Below, piece by piece: positions 24,301 to 33,627 of a stretch of 64,000 nt of DNA (the stretch's first letter is position 1; each line of letters starts with the position of its first letter). A program made the translations under genes and the position numbers. Location of the stretch: positions 2,542,001-2,606,000 of the forward strand of contig OY725491.1 of the NCBI GenBank assembly GCA_963281255.1. The letters run 5' to 3'. Under the pieces are notes generated by a model. That model ran no database searches and was not told where the DNA came from. It was given only the letters and a program-made list of their open reading frames with translations. The DNA is from Aphrocallistes beatrix. Its lineage: Eukaryota > Porifera > Hexactinellida > Sceptrulophora > Aphrocallistidae.

Positions 24301-25104
24301 TATTATATGCACTTCAGTGATTTTAATTAAACTATATTTTCCAGGGATAGAGTAGGGTCACCAACCACCATTTCAGAAGTGGGTCCTCGACCGACATCGA
24401 AAATATCGATACACAGGCATACTTATCATAATAATGCATTAAAATAAACAACCTAATCTCCCAACCACTTCTAAGGTTTCTTATATGAATCACAAGTGAA
24501 AGTGCACAATCGGAACGGTAAAAGCCATCCAGAGCTTATTATCTGATGCTGTGAAACTATTATACTACAGTGCCCTCCTCCTACTGTATTCCCCAAATTG
24601 GAATGCGACCCAGCGAGCATGCTCACTCGACTTTTCATTATATGTATGGGGCTATTATAAGCTGGTAAGCGTGCTTGTAATACAAAAGTTATTTTCTAAT
24701 ACTACATCCGATTCCACACAGAGATGGAGAATGTACAGGTAGAAAGGAGCAACTAACCCTTCCTTAGTAAGGTGAGTCATGAATCTATTCTTACTGAACT
24801 TGATCTTAACCATCCGCCACACCTCGTTATCCAGCATGGGCTCCATCAAGAGAGGCTCGTTCAGTATCTTGTTCACCACGTGCGCCTTGATGGAATTCTG
24901 GCCCAGCACCACCAGGGCCGGGCTCCCGCAGACGAGAGACAGGATGCTCCGCTGGTCCTCTATGGAGAAGGTGGCTACCTGGGACAGGGTGGGGTCGAAT
25001 ACCTGCAGGTCTGAGAAGTTGCGAGTGGTGGCACGGAACAGCTCCTTGATGTACTTGGAGTTGGTGACGAAGTGCTGGAATACAGTATAGAGGTTCGTAT
25101 CCAT
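11853..25104 (-). CDS. DSTYK: Dual serine/threonine and tyrosine protein kinase DSTYK (RIPK5), complete, 11 exons
   Basis: Exons, 5' to 3': 24758-25104, 23702-23993, 22232-22378, 21742-21898, 20527-20801, 20012-20383, 19587-19871, 18783-19015, 18275-18518, 12294-12471, 11853-12115. All ten introns are GT-AG and phase-compatible. The sum is 2793 nt, or 930 aa, close to 929 for human DSTYK as I recall. Residues 1-650 form the long N-terminal region peculiar to DSTYK, with blocks FDMQRDLQITPKRL-like ([15 protein letters not shown] here) and SKLAKSI. The kinase domain runs from about 655 to 920: GRGQYG at about 660, the VK lysine at about 682, HRDIKLKN at 775-782, DLG (not DFG) at 795-797, then GTPIHMAPE. 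The family acts in membrane-proximal signalling, cell death and FGF/ERK control in vertebrates. Start chosen: Met at 25104, aligned with an internal Met of the human N-terminus. Confidence 0.95.
13074..14663 (-). CDS. UBXN11: UBX domain-containing protein 11 (UBXN11/socius-like), intronless, nested in DSTYK intron 9
   Basis: A single open frame of 529 aa. Order: a basic, Ser-rich N-terminus; two coiled-coil stretches at about 111-144 ([20 protein letters not shown]) and 159-181 ([14 protein letters not shown]); a SEP domain at about 275-351 ([45 protein letters not shown]); and a C-terminal UBX domain at about 453-529 ([33 protein letters not shown]). Coiled coil plus SEP plus UBX is the UBXN11 arrangement. 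The family binds Rnd GTPases and G-alpha in mammals, and UBX domains usually contact p97/VCP. Start: Met at 14663 begins [13 protein letters not shown]; the open frame extends 29 codons upstream with no family-like sequence. It is more GC-rich than its surroundings. It lies wholly within an intron of DSTYK on the same strand, so it needs its own promoter. Confidence 0.9.
   Translation of the reverse strand: MATPLSSLNKRKKLPLGRNVAFRMSSTNAEEQDSTFPPDVLALSSPALSSSHSLESLSLDMDPQTQASIVRDARRAASKKLRSPTGSKLAKMHSLPSLSAGGAGSTDLLTSMSKKLRLAERQLVAANRELASKRELVRELEARVSFYDAAYDRATRPGKLSELESRNSALQRQIADMEEFLSDYGLIWVGKEEDELPRTGTGLGEATDRVTTSLTMLRSNLSTQLSGSVWVPESATPASMGSNIDFNLILRNVKALNLLLGERAEVVRTDGGARFRRPDTLPLTLYKNGFMLFQGPFRAYTDPSAFQVVQDIQDGCFPQELSSRYPGGLPFDVFDRREVEYEDPRLKQRFPGVGRTLGGKEVVSSPRPLAELYEGALSPLNGASKKRSSDRPQGPVPIERFLNKLPASIVMKGKLIDIRSEIEARLNPSPAPLKVTCIPSQQIETAQDSSNLVHLKVRSEDGSEVYALRLPRTSSISHLLSLLRDSSRENRELSVLKTNFPVPRVLSDTSKSLDAYQLFPSALLFLSSP
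15218..15915. repeat. Repeat family A, reversed core joined head-to-head to a truncated forward core
   Basis: Terminal block ATCCTTACTATTAAAACTCG at 15228-15247, then a (TA)n tract of about 55 bp, then a reversed core (15314-15675). That core meets a forward core at CGTTACTATCTGTAACG. The forward copy stops around 15915. The junction makes a short perfect palindrome of the core ends. Confidence 0.7.
15258..15313. repeat. (TA)n microsatellite
   Basis: About 28 uninterrupted TA dinucleotides, the longest in the window, inside a family A element. Confidence 0.95.
15930..16040. mobile_element. hAT-like terminal remnant
   Basis: The stretch ends GGCGCCACTGGCTACGCCCC, a terminal motif type common in hAT MITEs, and contains two copies of TGCAGGCCCAG. 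The other end is not identifiable. Confidence 0.35.
16159..16613. mobile_element. pogo-type MITE with an internal 22-bp tandem array
   Basis: The ends CAGTAGACTCTCGATTATCC and, reversed, CAGTACACCCTCGGTTATCC are flanked by TA. Between about 16255 and 16375 the unit GTGTTCGGATAACTGAAATA is repeated about five times with small length changes. The unit itself resembles the terminal repeat, so the array probably grew from the element's own end. Confidence 0.75.
16633..16850. mobile_element. pogo-type MITE, one end only
   Basis: Starts CAGTACACCCTCACTAATCC after TA and follows the reverse of the right half of the complete copy at 51499-51830. The second end is missing. Confidence 0.65.
17065..17338 (+). 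repeat. Repeat family A, 3' part only
   Basis: Begins within the core (CACATATGATGCAACTATC) and runs to the GC hairpin and GCGCGCTTGTA. The 5' half is absent. Confidence 0.7.
17360..17478. mobile_element. Mariner-like MITE remnant related to the element at 62819-63374
   Basis: The block GTTGCAGAACTTTTGGATCACCC and preceding GTCAAATCAATGAAGTAAAA match the right end of the intact element at 62819-63374 with scattered changes. Confidence 0.45.
17480..18274. other. DSTYK intron 9, upstream part
   Basis: No exon or clear repeat seen. The open frames here lack family similarity. Confidence 0.4.
18275..19015 (-). CDS. DSTYK: DSTYK exons 8-9 (kinase N-lobe and catalytic loop)
   Basis: Exon 8 (18783-19015) carries the glycine-rich loop [10 protein letters not shown], the lysine of [14 protein letters not shown], and LALEFHY. 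Exon 9 (18275-18518) carries [10 protein letters not shown] and the catalytic loop [12 protein letters not shown]. They join as aca-tg/g-tcc, giving T-W-S-L-P. The intron between them is 264 bp. Exon 9 ends in phase 0 at the donor GTTTGT and is followed by the 5.8-kb intron 9. Confidence 0.92.
19587..25104 (-). CDS. DSTYK: DSTYK exons 1-7 (N-terminal regulatory region)
   Basis: Seven exons encode about 625 residues before the kinase domain. Visible anchors shared with vertebrate DSTYK are VVLGQN (exon 1), a YDVSMM...KIPREDL block (exon 2), ELHELEYIK...MPVLF (exon 3), [15 protein letters not shown] (exon 5), [17 protein letters not shown] (exon 6) and SASKLAKSI-like TASKLAKSI (exon 7). Two donors use the uncommon GTACTG (exons 4 and 7). 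Introns 2 and 4 are enlarged by transposons: repeat A plus a pogo MITE in intron 2, and a family B MITE making up three quarters of intron 4. Introns 5 and 6 are only about 140 bp. Confidence 0.9.
20896..21598. mobile_element. MITE family B in DSTYK intron 4
   Basis: The ends read CAGGACAAACAAGTTCTGTT and, reversed, CAGGGTGACAAATAAGTTCT, flanked by TA (20894-20895 and 21599-21600). Internal blocks match the other B copies. It is shorter than the 770-bp copies by internal deletion. Confidence 0.78.
22611..23127 (+). repeat. Repeat family A in DSTYK intron 2
   Basis: From AAAACTCGATTAATG through GCAACGAATTGATTGAAG to the GC hairpin, ending with a mutated GCGAAACGGTTGTA. The 5' tract is short here. 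Confidence 0.7.
23371..23675. mobile_element. pogo/Tigger-type MITE in DSTYK intron 2
   Basis: The ends CAGTAGGACGTCAGTTATCC and, reversed, CAGTAGAGCGTCAGTTATCC are flanked by TA. Same subfamily as 2586-2859, in reverse. Its edge is only 26 bp from the donor of DSTYK exon 2. Confidence 0.78.
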
Positions 25105-26557
25105 GATATGCTAGTATACTTAGATGGCAAATTTTGATATAAATAGTACTCTCATCGTTCTTTATAAAGGATTCGAACAGATAGTACAAGTATCTACGGA
25201 GCTTTAGTTTGTGTCCAGAGGTCTGCTACAACTTGTTCTTCTATCGGATACATTACATATACAGTCGGGCCTGCTCTAGCGGTCACCTCTATATAATATC
25301 GGTCACCTGGACATAGCGACACCTAAGAACAGTCCCGTCCGATTTCCTATCATATTGTCCTGTGGATAACGGTCACCTGCTCAACGCGGCAAGCGGCCAT
25401 CCTTTTCGCTCCCTTGGGGCCTCTAAAATTATCTATAACAGCAATTTCATGTCTAGAAATACACACATGTGTTTATTACGATACCTATTCCGAACGATGA
25501 TCTAGTTCCTAGCATCAGTAGTAGTAACGCACATCATATTTTCAGATAAGTTTTGGATTTGAAATTGCATTGAGAGTGTAATACAATCAAAACCGTTTTT
25601 TCTTAATATTTCTTTACGGTTAAAACAGTAAGAAAAAAACGATGGAAATTAACATAGATTTAGAATTTTTGACACTATGAATATTCTGAAATAGTCAAAC
25701 ACCCGGTGTAAGAAAAAAAGTTTCGAATGTACCTTGTAAGAGCAGCTTAGATGTATGTCTTTAGAAATTAAAATTTTAAAATGTGCGAAGTTATAAGGTA
25801 CAGGTTATCGCCGTTATAGCAGGTAAAAGCTAGAGATCAGTACTTGAAAAGTATAATGGAATGTCACTAAATCTAATCTGGACGATTCTTGTGAAAGTGG
25901 ATTTGAAGTATAAACACAAAAATAAAGTTATATTAGGAGAGTATCAGCAAACTTACTCAAAGGTTGATACAATGTAACTCGATTATCCGAAGTTTTTCCG
26001 GATAATTCGGTTATTGGAGGTGAGAATATACACAGAATACTTAGCCATAAAACATAGAATAACCGAATTGGGACATCAATAAGTATAGCCGCCCAGTTCC
26101 AATGAGAAAAAATTATTATATGCATCGCTCCCACTTATACCATCTGCAAGTGTATCAGTATTCGGTCCGTACGGCCATAACCATTATATATCTGTTTAAT
26201 TTGTAATAACTCAAAGTTCCTGGAAATCAGTGAGAACTCAGTATTTAAAACCGATTGGATAGATGGTACCCATTGAAGTGACCATTGGTTACAATTAAGA
26301 TTGTCCTTTCAAATAGAAACCAGTGTACTCCAGTAATACAACTATAATTACAAGCTTGAATAAAAGGTAGTGATGTAGCACAAACAAGGAAGTTAAGGAG
26401 ATGCGCCCTAATAGACTGCTCTTTCTTATATACTTAATACAACATTATAGAAATTGGTAAAATAGGAAGTCATCATGTAATATGAGCTACTTGCTGTATT
26501 CCAACATAATATGTAGAATAATACTCAGAACTAATTTTAGTTAATTAAAACCGATGC
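25105..26557. other. Spacer between DSTYK and NHP2
   Basis: Presumably holds the DSTYK promoter and 5' untranslated region near 25105. Two pogo-type end remnants are seen, one at about 25261 (CAGTCGGGCCTGCTCTAGCG, with several GGTCACCT units) and one at about 25975 (CTCGATTATCCGAAG). No exon was found. Confidence 0.45.
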
Positions 26558-26563
26558 TTTATT
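26558..26563 (-). terminator. Possible polyadenylation signal of NHP2
   Basis: An AATAAA hexamer on the minus strand, about 160 bases after the NHP2 stop codon. Position only; no transcript evidence. Confidence 0.35.
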
Positions 26564-26722
26564 ATAATATGATTAAATATCGAATAATCTAATTTGATCT
26601 GAGGATCATTTGGATTTAATTAATTGGTCTAACGATGCTAAAATAAGGTTTCAAAATAATATCACAAGAAACTCTCTGTGGGTATGATTTAATATAGAAT
26701 AAGCAAAACTGATTCTACTCAA

Positions 26723-27169
26723 CTAGATCGGTTTAGGCAGCTCGTTGATCTCAGAGACCACTCGCTCGTACTCGTCCTGTGTAGACGGGGTAGGCTGTAC
26801 TATCACCATGCAAGTAGACAGCTGAGATCCAAATGCATTTCCGATATCCTCTTTACAAGGAACGTAGATGTAGGGGATCTTCTGCTCTTCTAAGTACACG
26901 GGGACGTGGGATATCGTATCGATCGGGGTGATGTTACCCCCGATCACCACGAGTCCAGTCGCTCCCTTGCGGACCGCCTTGACTGTATTCTTCACTCCTC
27001 TAATCGTACCTTTGTGGCTGACAGAATGCTTCACAAGTTTGAGGATCCGTTTATTCAACTTGCGACCGGCTATTGGCCTGGCTATGATGCTAGCAGCCTG
27101 CAACTTTTGCTTGTACACCTCACGCTTGTCACCTTCTGAAAGGTCAAGTGATCTGACATCCAAATCCAT
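26723..27169 (-). CDS. NHP2: H/ACA ribonucleoprotein complex subunit 2 (NHP2), intronless
   Basis: A 148-aa frame with the L7Ae/NHP2 fold. A short N-terminal helix region (LSEGDKREVYKQKLQ) leads into the domain: SHKGTIRGVKNTVKAVRKG, GLVVIGGNITPIDTISHVPV, LEEQKIPYIYVPCKEDIG and a final ELPKPI. NHP2 is a core protein of box H/ACA snoRNPs (rRNA pseudouridylation, in the nucleolus) and of telomerase RNP. Length and domain layout match the usual 150-155 aa. Start: Met at 27169 (MDLDVRSLDL); the frame stays open 45 codons upstream but with no conserved sequence. It lies 208 bp downstream of the CSTF1 stop on the same strand, so the two genes are closely packed. Confidence 0.95.
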   Translation of the reverse strand: MDLDVRSLDLSEGDKREVYKQKLQAASIIARPIAGRKLNKRILKLVKHSVSHKGTIRGVKNTVKAVRKGATGLVVIGGNITPIDTISHVPVYLEEQKIPYIYVPCKEDIGNAFGSQLSTCMVIVQPTPSTQDEYERVVSEINELPKPI

Positions 27170-27377
27170 TCGGATAACTACCAAAGGAAGAAATATTGGT
27201 CTTGAAGAAATTGAAATACAATCATTACTATATACAGAAATAGTATTATTTTTAATAGTGCAAGTGTTACTATGTTGCGCAATATGCATTTGCAATCCAC
27301 CCAACTACTCTCGATAGAACATTGCCGTATAACATTCGGTAGCTCTATGCTAGATTAAAAGCATACAAACACAGAGT

Positions 27378-28727
27378 CTAAGTATGAGTAATGAAAGGCT
27401 CCTTCTGGTACCAGCACCGCACTCTGTTATCCTCGGAGCAGGTGAGGAATGCAGCGGTGCTGGGGCTGTGCACCAGGTACCTCACAATGTTGTTGTGTCC
27501 CGTGCGGAGAGGGTCTAACTGCACTGCATTCCTAGCATTCCAGCAGCACACCTCGTGGTGCTTCTCGTCCCCCATGTACACGTAATCCTCTTTGTGGTTG
27601 AAGATGGCCTTGGACATTGCCCTTGTGGCCGGCGTGCAGCCGCTATAGTGATTGAGAATGCGGCCTGTACTCAGCTCCCATAAATTGGCGGCGCCATCTC
27701 TCCCTCCGCTCAGGAGATATTTCCGATTCTTAGAAAACTGAACAGAGCACACTTCTGCTCCTCCGTGTGCGCTCTTGAAAGTGTTGATGCACCTGGAAGT
27801 GACGCCATCCCATAGCTTGATCGAGCCGTCCTCACTAGAGCTGGCGTACATCTTCGCGTCCGTCGACCAGCAGACCTCATTCACGGTGCCAGAATGCTGA
27901 TCTTTCGCACTCGAACAGACGAAGCATTCCATGGTTTTGATGTTATACAAACGGATTACAGGGTGATAGGTGGAGACCAGCAAGTATTCACCCCCTGGAT
28001 GAAATCGGATGCAATGGATAGGCCAAGGCTCCTGAATGGACTTGAACGCCTTCTTGGTGGCTGGAGGAGTGTAGTTGAAGAGCTTGATGAACATGTCCTG
28101 TCCCCCTGAAGCCAGCACTGAGAGCTGAGGGTGGAAGTCTAGCGAGTAGACTGGACTCACGTGATCGTAGAGAGTCCGTATCACGGGGTGCAGGTCCTGC
28201 TGAGTGGATCCACTGCCTGCCTGGAGGCCTGAGAACTTGTTCAACATTCGTTCCACGTCCAATATCTTTATCGAAGTGTCTGCAGAGCCTGATGCTGCGA
28301 ACTGTCCATCTGGGCTGAAGGCGGCCACTGTGGCGGGGCCCTTGTGTACCGTGATGAAAGAGGTCTCGTGCTGCGAGACAGGGCCTGATGAGATCTGGTC
28401 GTCACTCGTCACCTCCAGGTCCAGCCAGGAATAGTTGTCCTGCACGAGAGAGAGGGAGGGGACTATTGAGGAGTCAAGAGGGGACAACACATCCGATTGC
28501 TTGGATACTATCCCAATCTCGCTTTCCTTCTCAATTCCTAGGCGAACGAGATGGCTAAGCTTAGAAGAAGGAGCGCAAGGCAAATGCTGGTTGTACGAAT
28601 TCACTACTTTCATGATCGTATTTGCAGCTGTGTCGAATCCATCGTAACGCAATTGGCTCACGATGAGTCTATAGAGGTGCTCTTGATTGTGTAAGACCTC
28701 TACGATTCCCCTCTGACCGTGCTTCAT
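27378..28727 (-). CDS. CSTF1: Cleavage stimulation factor subunit 1 (CstF-50), intronless
   Basis: A 449-aa frame. The N-terminal 45 residues (LYRLIVSQLRYDGFDTAANT) match the CstF-50 homodimerisation domain. The rest carries the WD40 propeller of about seven repeats, with ASGSADTSIKILDVERML, HPVIRTLYDHVSPVYSLDFH, SEDGSIKLWDGVTSRCI, SGGRDGAANLWELSTGR and GHNNIVRYLVHSP. CSTF1 is a subunit of the nuclear CstF complex, which recognises downstream elements during mRNA 3' end cleavage and polyadenylation. Human CSTF1 is 431 aa, so this copy is slightly longer, mainly in a spacer before the propeller. Start: Met at 28727. No intron is present, unlike the 11-exon DSTYK next door. Confidence 0.95.
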   Translation of the reverse strand: MKHGQRGIVEVLHNQEHLYRLIVSQLRYDGFDTAANTIMKVVNSYNQHLPCAPSSKLSHLVRLGIEKESEIGIVSKQSDVLSPLDSSIVPSLSLVQDNYSWLDLEVTSDDQISSGPVSQHETSFITVHKGPATVAAFSPDGQFAASGSADTSIKILDVERMLNKFSGLQAGSGSTQQDLHPVIRTLYDHVSPVYSLDFHPQLSVLASGGQDMFIKLFNYTPPATKKAFKSIQEPWPIHCIRFHPGGEYLLVSTYHPVIRLYNIKTMECFVCSSAKDQHSGTVNEVCWSTDAKMYASSSEDGSIKLWDGVTSRCINTFKSAHGGAEVCSVQFSKNRKYLLSGGRDGAANLWELSTGRILNHYSGCTPATRAMSKAIFNHKEDYVYMGDEKHHEVCCWNARNAVQLDPLRTGHNNIVRYLVHSPSTAAFLTCSEDNRVRCWYQKEPFITHT

Positions 28728-28946
28728 GCTAAATAGAAGAGATCAAATTCTTACTCAAATAATAAAATATTCAATTTAGGGTCTGCAAATCGAACAAATT
28801 AACGCCATTGTGGCACTAAGGCAAGTTTCCTTTCAACACCTTTTAGCGAACGTATTGTGGACTGAAAATAACGCAGTGACACTCGAGTGTATTTGTCAGA
28901 ATTCGTAATGACACAAAAAAGGGGGTTAATTTAATAACTATCAATA

Positions 28947-29075
28947 CAGTACACCCTCGCTAATCCGAACAGCTCTGTTCCAATGATCGAAAAAAACGTT
29001 CGGAGTAGTGAATTTGTTCCGATTAGTGAAATAACACTAATTCAATAGGGCATTAATTATAATAAATTTAAAATT
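28947..29075. mobile_element. pogo-type MITE, left end only
   Basis: Starts CAGTACACCCTCGCTAATCC after TA, identical in its first 35 bases or so to the complete copy at 51499-51830, then diverges near 29075. It lies upstream of CSTF1. Confidence 0.7.
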
Positions 29076-29355
29076 ATAATGAATTCAGTATTAACACAGG
29101 TAGGTGTAGACATCGAGTATTTTCAATACATCACAATAAAATTGGTTGATTTCTTTTATATATAATTTCACTTAAAAGCTCTTTAATAGCCATCAATACA
29201 GCAGCACGCGTGTGCCAAGCTTGCTCTTCAATACAATTCAATACAATTCTTCACTTTCAAGCCTACGAAAGATGCCATTACAGATATAACGATTGTTTTT
29301 GCATAATACAAGCTTCATCACTTTACGAGTTTGAAGTCAGCAGCGAGGTCTAGCA

Positions 29356-29715
29356 GCGAGATGTGAGCACGAGTTAGGGCTTAATTTATCAGTCAATTCT
29401 ACATCAATCATGGTCAAACTTGTTATATAGCATAATCTAGTATGGGGCTTCCCTCCATTCTGATAGTTAGCGTATATCACCTCTCCTCATCCCACAATGA
29501 CATTGCAATTTTCCAATACAAAATCCCCACAGACAATTTCGAGCACCACTTAGCGCTTAATTTTTCAGGCAATTCAGCATCAATCATGGTCAAACTTGTC
29601 CTGTGGAATAATCTAGTATGGGGCTTTCCTTTATTCTGATAGAGTGTATATCACTCCTCCCCATCCCACAATAACATTGCAATTTCCAATACAAAATCCC
29701 CATAAACAATTTCGA
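29356..29715. repeat. Imperfect tandem duplication of about 185 bp
   Basis: Two adjacent copies each contain GAGCAC, CATCAATCATGGTCAAACTT, ATCTAGTATGGGGCTT and CCAATACAAAATCCCCA. The second copy lies wholly within the left arm of the large inverted repeat. Confidence 0.7.
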
Positions 29716-32467
29716 ATCCTCAAATTTCATTTCTGACTCCCTGACTGCATACAAACGTTAGGTTGTTATTTGGAAAATTCCTAATAGTCCAGGACCACAG
29801 GGGGTCAACCGAGAAATTTGAGAAATAAGAACTTTTTTGGTGGTTTTGAGTTCATGGAGGCCCCCTTGACCAATTTTAAGCCCATACCACTTTGGCATGT
29901 TTAGGCAATTTTTTTATGCAAGCTTAATTAAATATTTTTGGGGCGCCTGAATAGTTCGGACAATTCCGCATTCAGGAAATCTTACTAAATGATCATATAG
30001 AGTGTTGATCTATGTTTATTTGAACTCATGGAATCTAGGGAAGCAAAACAAATGGTCACTCGATAGGGTTACTAGGAGTTTGAGATTGGAATGTTGCACA
30101 TTCCTGCGTCGTCAAGGAAAATATTCATCTCGAATATGGTCATGTGACCCCTCAAATGTCTCCAAATTTAATGCTGAGTACTGAGTATGTCATGGCTGGT
30201 CCAACCGAGATTGGAAGGGATGGGCATTTACAGTATGTCCTAAAATTATTGGCAATTACTTTAACTTTGTGCAATATTATGCATGTGTTTAAGAAGAATA
30301 TTATAATGTCAGGATTACTTCATTTCTGAGTTTTCATCCTATATAGACACTATTTTGAGTAATACTATCATACCATGCATGCAGTCAACCAGCACCTTTT
30401 CTGGAATCCAAACTCATTTTTTTGTAGTAATCTTTTTGAAAATCCCAGTAACTGTCTACCACAGTAGTATAGTAATACTTTCTTATATACTACTGAATTT
30501 AGTTATGCAAATATATAAATACTTGTATGTCTATATATTTAGTTGTGTAATTTTGGAGTATTTGTTAAGGATTCAGCAAGATTTAAGCTCTGAAAAAATA
30601 GTCAGATTTATCAAGGAAAGATTTTTAAAAAAATATAATTTAATTGTACTCGAGTTTAATCCTAACTAAGAGTCCGAATTATTAGTTAAACTATTACTTC
30701 AAACAAGGCAAGTATAAAATTGTGAATTTAAGAGCGAAATTACAATATTTGCATTGAGATTTTGTGCTGAAGTCAATTATACACCTAATTGTGATTTTCA
30801 AAGCCTACTATTTCTTGCTGAATCCTTTAATTAAACAATTAATAAAAAAATACAACTAAATTATCTACATACTGAATATTTGCATAACTAAATTCAGTAG
30901 TTATATAAGAATACATTGCTATACTGTGATATACTATATTTGCTGGGATTTTCAAAAGATTTCGACAAAAAATGAGTTTGCATTCCAGAAAAGGTGCTGT
31001 TTAACCGCATGGTATGATAATGTGACTCAAAATATTGTATATACATGTATAAGATGAAAACGCGTAAATGAAGTCATCCTGGAATTATAACACTCTTTCT
31101 AAACATATGTTTAATATACACGAAGTTAAAGTTCACTGCCAATAATTTTGGGACATACTGTAAGCATATGTGCCAAGTGTGGGTAGTACTTGGGGGGGGG
31201 CGCCCCCTCAGGTTTGGAGCCTTTGGGGGGCCGTGGTGCTGGGCAATGAAGCAGTGGAGGAAGCTGTGGTATGGCAGGATTCCACACAAACTTAAAGATT
31301 ACAACTAAACCACAAATTATGTTAATTGAGTCTAAATATACTATATCCCAATTACATTTTTCTTCCACTATAGTCCGAGATTTTCTTTTCCCTAGGTAAC
31401 AACAATAGCTGTATATCGACATTTGAGCATCTAAGATTTAAAAAATTTTCTGGGGGCAAGCCCCCCAGACCCCCCCCTTTCCGTCGCTCGCTCTTGGTCC
31501 CCCCAGGTTTTATTCCATTTTCCAAAACTTGGCGCCTATGACTGTAAGCAGGCGCGGTCCCAGGGGAGGGGACATTTGCCCCGAAATTGATTATGTACCC
31601 CCGGATTTCATTCGACCACCTAAGGCTAAATCATAGGAAGGGCCCCGGATGTTTTTTATTTGACTCCGCCTTGCCTCGGTTTGGAAAATTCATATGACCA
31701 CCCGCTGATTGTAAATGTCCATGGCTGCCAATCTCGGTTGGACCAGCCACAACATACTCAATTAGGTTGATATTCGTACTCAGCATTAAATTTGGAGACA
31801 TTTGAGGGGTCACATGACCATATTCGAGATGAATATTTTCCTTGACGACGCAGGAATGTGCAACATTCCAATCTCAAACTCCTAGTAACCCTATCGAGTG
31901 ACCATTTGTTTTGCTTCCCTAGATTCCATGAGTTCAAATAAACATAGATCAACACTCTATATGATCATTTAGTAAGATTTCCTGAATGCGGAATTGTCCG
32001 AACTATTCAGGCGCCCCAAAAATATTTAATTAAGCTTGCATAAAAAAATTGCCTAAACATGCCAAAGTGGTATGGGCTTAAAATTGGTCAAGGGGGCCTC
32101 CAAGAACTCAAAACCACCAAAAAAGTTCATACTTCTCAAATTTCTCGGTTGGACCCCCTGTGGTCCTGGACTATTAGGAATTTTCCAAATAACAACCTAA
32201 CGTTTGTATGCAGTCAGGGAGTCAGAAATGAAATTTGAGGATTCGAAATTGTTTATGGGGATTTTGTATTGGAAAATTGCAATGTTATTGTGGGATGGGG
32301 AGGAGTGATATACACTCTATCAGAATAAAGGAAAGCCCCATACTAGATTCCACAGGACAAGTTTGAACATGATTGATGCTGAATTGCCTGAAAAATTAAG
32401 CGCTAAGTGGTGCTCGAAATTGTCTGTGGGGATTTTGTATTGGAAAATTGCAATGTCATTGTGGGAT
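29485..32467. repeat. 3-kb inverted repeat (giant hairpin)
   Basis: The left arm, about 29485-30595, is mirrored by the right arm, about 30805-32467. Anchors: TCCCACAATGACATTGCAAT at 29488 against its complement at 32445; AATGGTCACTCGATAGGG at 30052 against 31894; CCAGCACCTTTTCTGGAAT at 30389 against about 30980. The right arm carries an extra block of about 550 bp (31165-31715). Identity looks highest in the outer 700 bp and falls inward, and the loop is about 210 bp. No transposase is seen. A foldback element or a local inverted duplication would both fit. Confidence 0.75.
31165..31715. mobile_element. GC-rich block inserted in the right arm of the inverted repeat
   Basis: It has no counterpart in the left arm. 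It contains runs such as CTTGGGGGGGGCGCCCCC, CCCCCCAGACCCCCCCC and GGCGCGGTCCCAGGGG, reminiscent of hAT MITE ends. The exact ends are unresolved and it could be two successive insertions. Confidence 0.45.
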
Positions 32468-33627
32468 GAAGACTCATGCAACAAACTGTGTGCAGGATGT
32501 TAAGAAATGGATGCCCCCTTAAATTTTGAAATGTAATTCCTTATAGTATTAAGTATGATCCATGAAAGTACTCTATTTAGAACATATAATACAGAAGAGA
32601 TTCTCGAAAATACAATAATAACATTATTGCATCGCCTGGAGGTATGTTGACTAATTCATGAATTATCAATAAATTACTCAAAATTTGAAACTAAAATAAT
32701 GAAAAAAAAACATTTGATATTTCGCTTAGGGACTGAGCAATGTTATAGGTATATAACATGAGCAACCTTTTAACCACTTTTGGGCATAGTATCTGCACTA
32801 ATGTTTGAGATTTTGAATAATTCATTAATTGAATAATTCATAATTCTTCATCATCTTTCAATGAATTAGTCAACTTAGGCCTGGAGGTATTTTTTCTATA
32901 TCTGGGCCAAAATTATTTCAAAACATGTATGTTTTACCTTTATACAATAGAGCGCCACGGCACCTTCGCCTAAAAGAACCCATGAATAACTCAAAAGGAA
33001 CGCGTTCGCAACTTTTGGTCCAAAGATATTTGACTTGCTAACTCTCCGAACTTGAGCATTGAGAAAATCAATGTACAATCATAAAATACACCGTTTATTC
33101 ATAGTACGGGGAACCTTGTCATAAACCCCGAAAAATGAGTAATTTTAGTTTGAAAGATCTTTCACCACACGTCTTAGACAAAATAATCTCAATCATGCCA
33201 TTTCGCATTATTAATGCATCCAGTTAATGTGTAGCTATATTAGAAATATTATTAAAGGTTTAGCGTTGACTTAGCAATAGATCTTAGCGGTAACATTAGG
33301 AGGGCATCAATTTCTTAAATTAATAATATAAACTTTGCTCATCCCACTTAAATCTAAAATATGTCGCAAATCTGATCCAAAAATCTACAAGTATATGAAT
33401 CAAATAATCCATTACCATTATCCTTTAACCAAAATCAGAGTTTAATCTAACAGAAACAAACTTTGGAAGGGCTTAATTTACCTCAGGATCTATGTCCTGT
33501 GATATTGGTAATTGCAAAATGGTTACAATTATCCATCATGTATTTTTCACACCTTTTCTATACAATACTATATACGGCTTCACTCTCACTTAGAAATCAT
33601 TGTCCAACACTATTGTAGACTGTCATC
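32468..33627. other. AT-rich spacer
   Basis: No exon, RNA gene or defined repeat was recognised. The block TCATGAATTATCAATAA near 32655 has a loose inverted partner near 32850. Confidence 0.4.

Noticed and set aside
24136-24640. Inverted words (AAGTCGAGTGAGCA and TGCTCACTCGACTT) in DSTYK intron 1
   Set aside because: The match is only about 14-18 bp, with no flanking duplication; too little to define an element.
30355-30669. 104-codon frame in the middle of the 3-kb inverted repeat
   Set aside because: Low-complexity hydrophobic sequence with no recognised motif, spanning arm and loop. Probably chance in AT-rich DNA.
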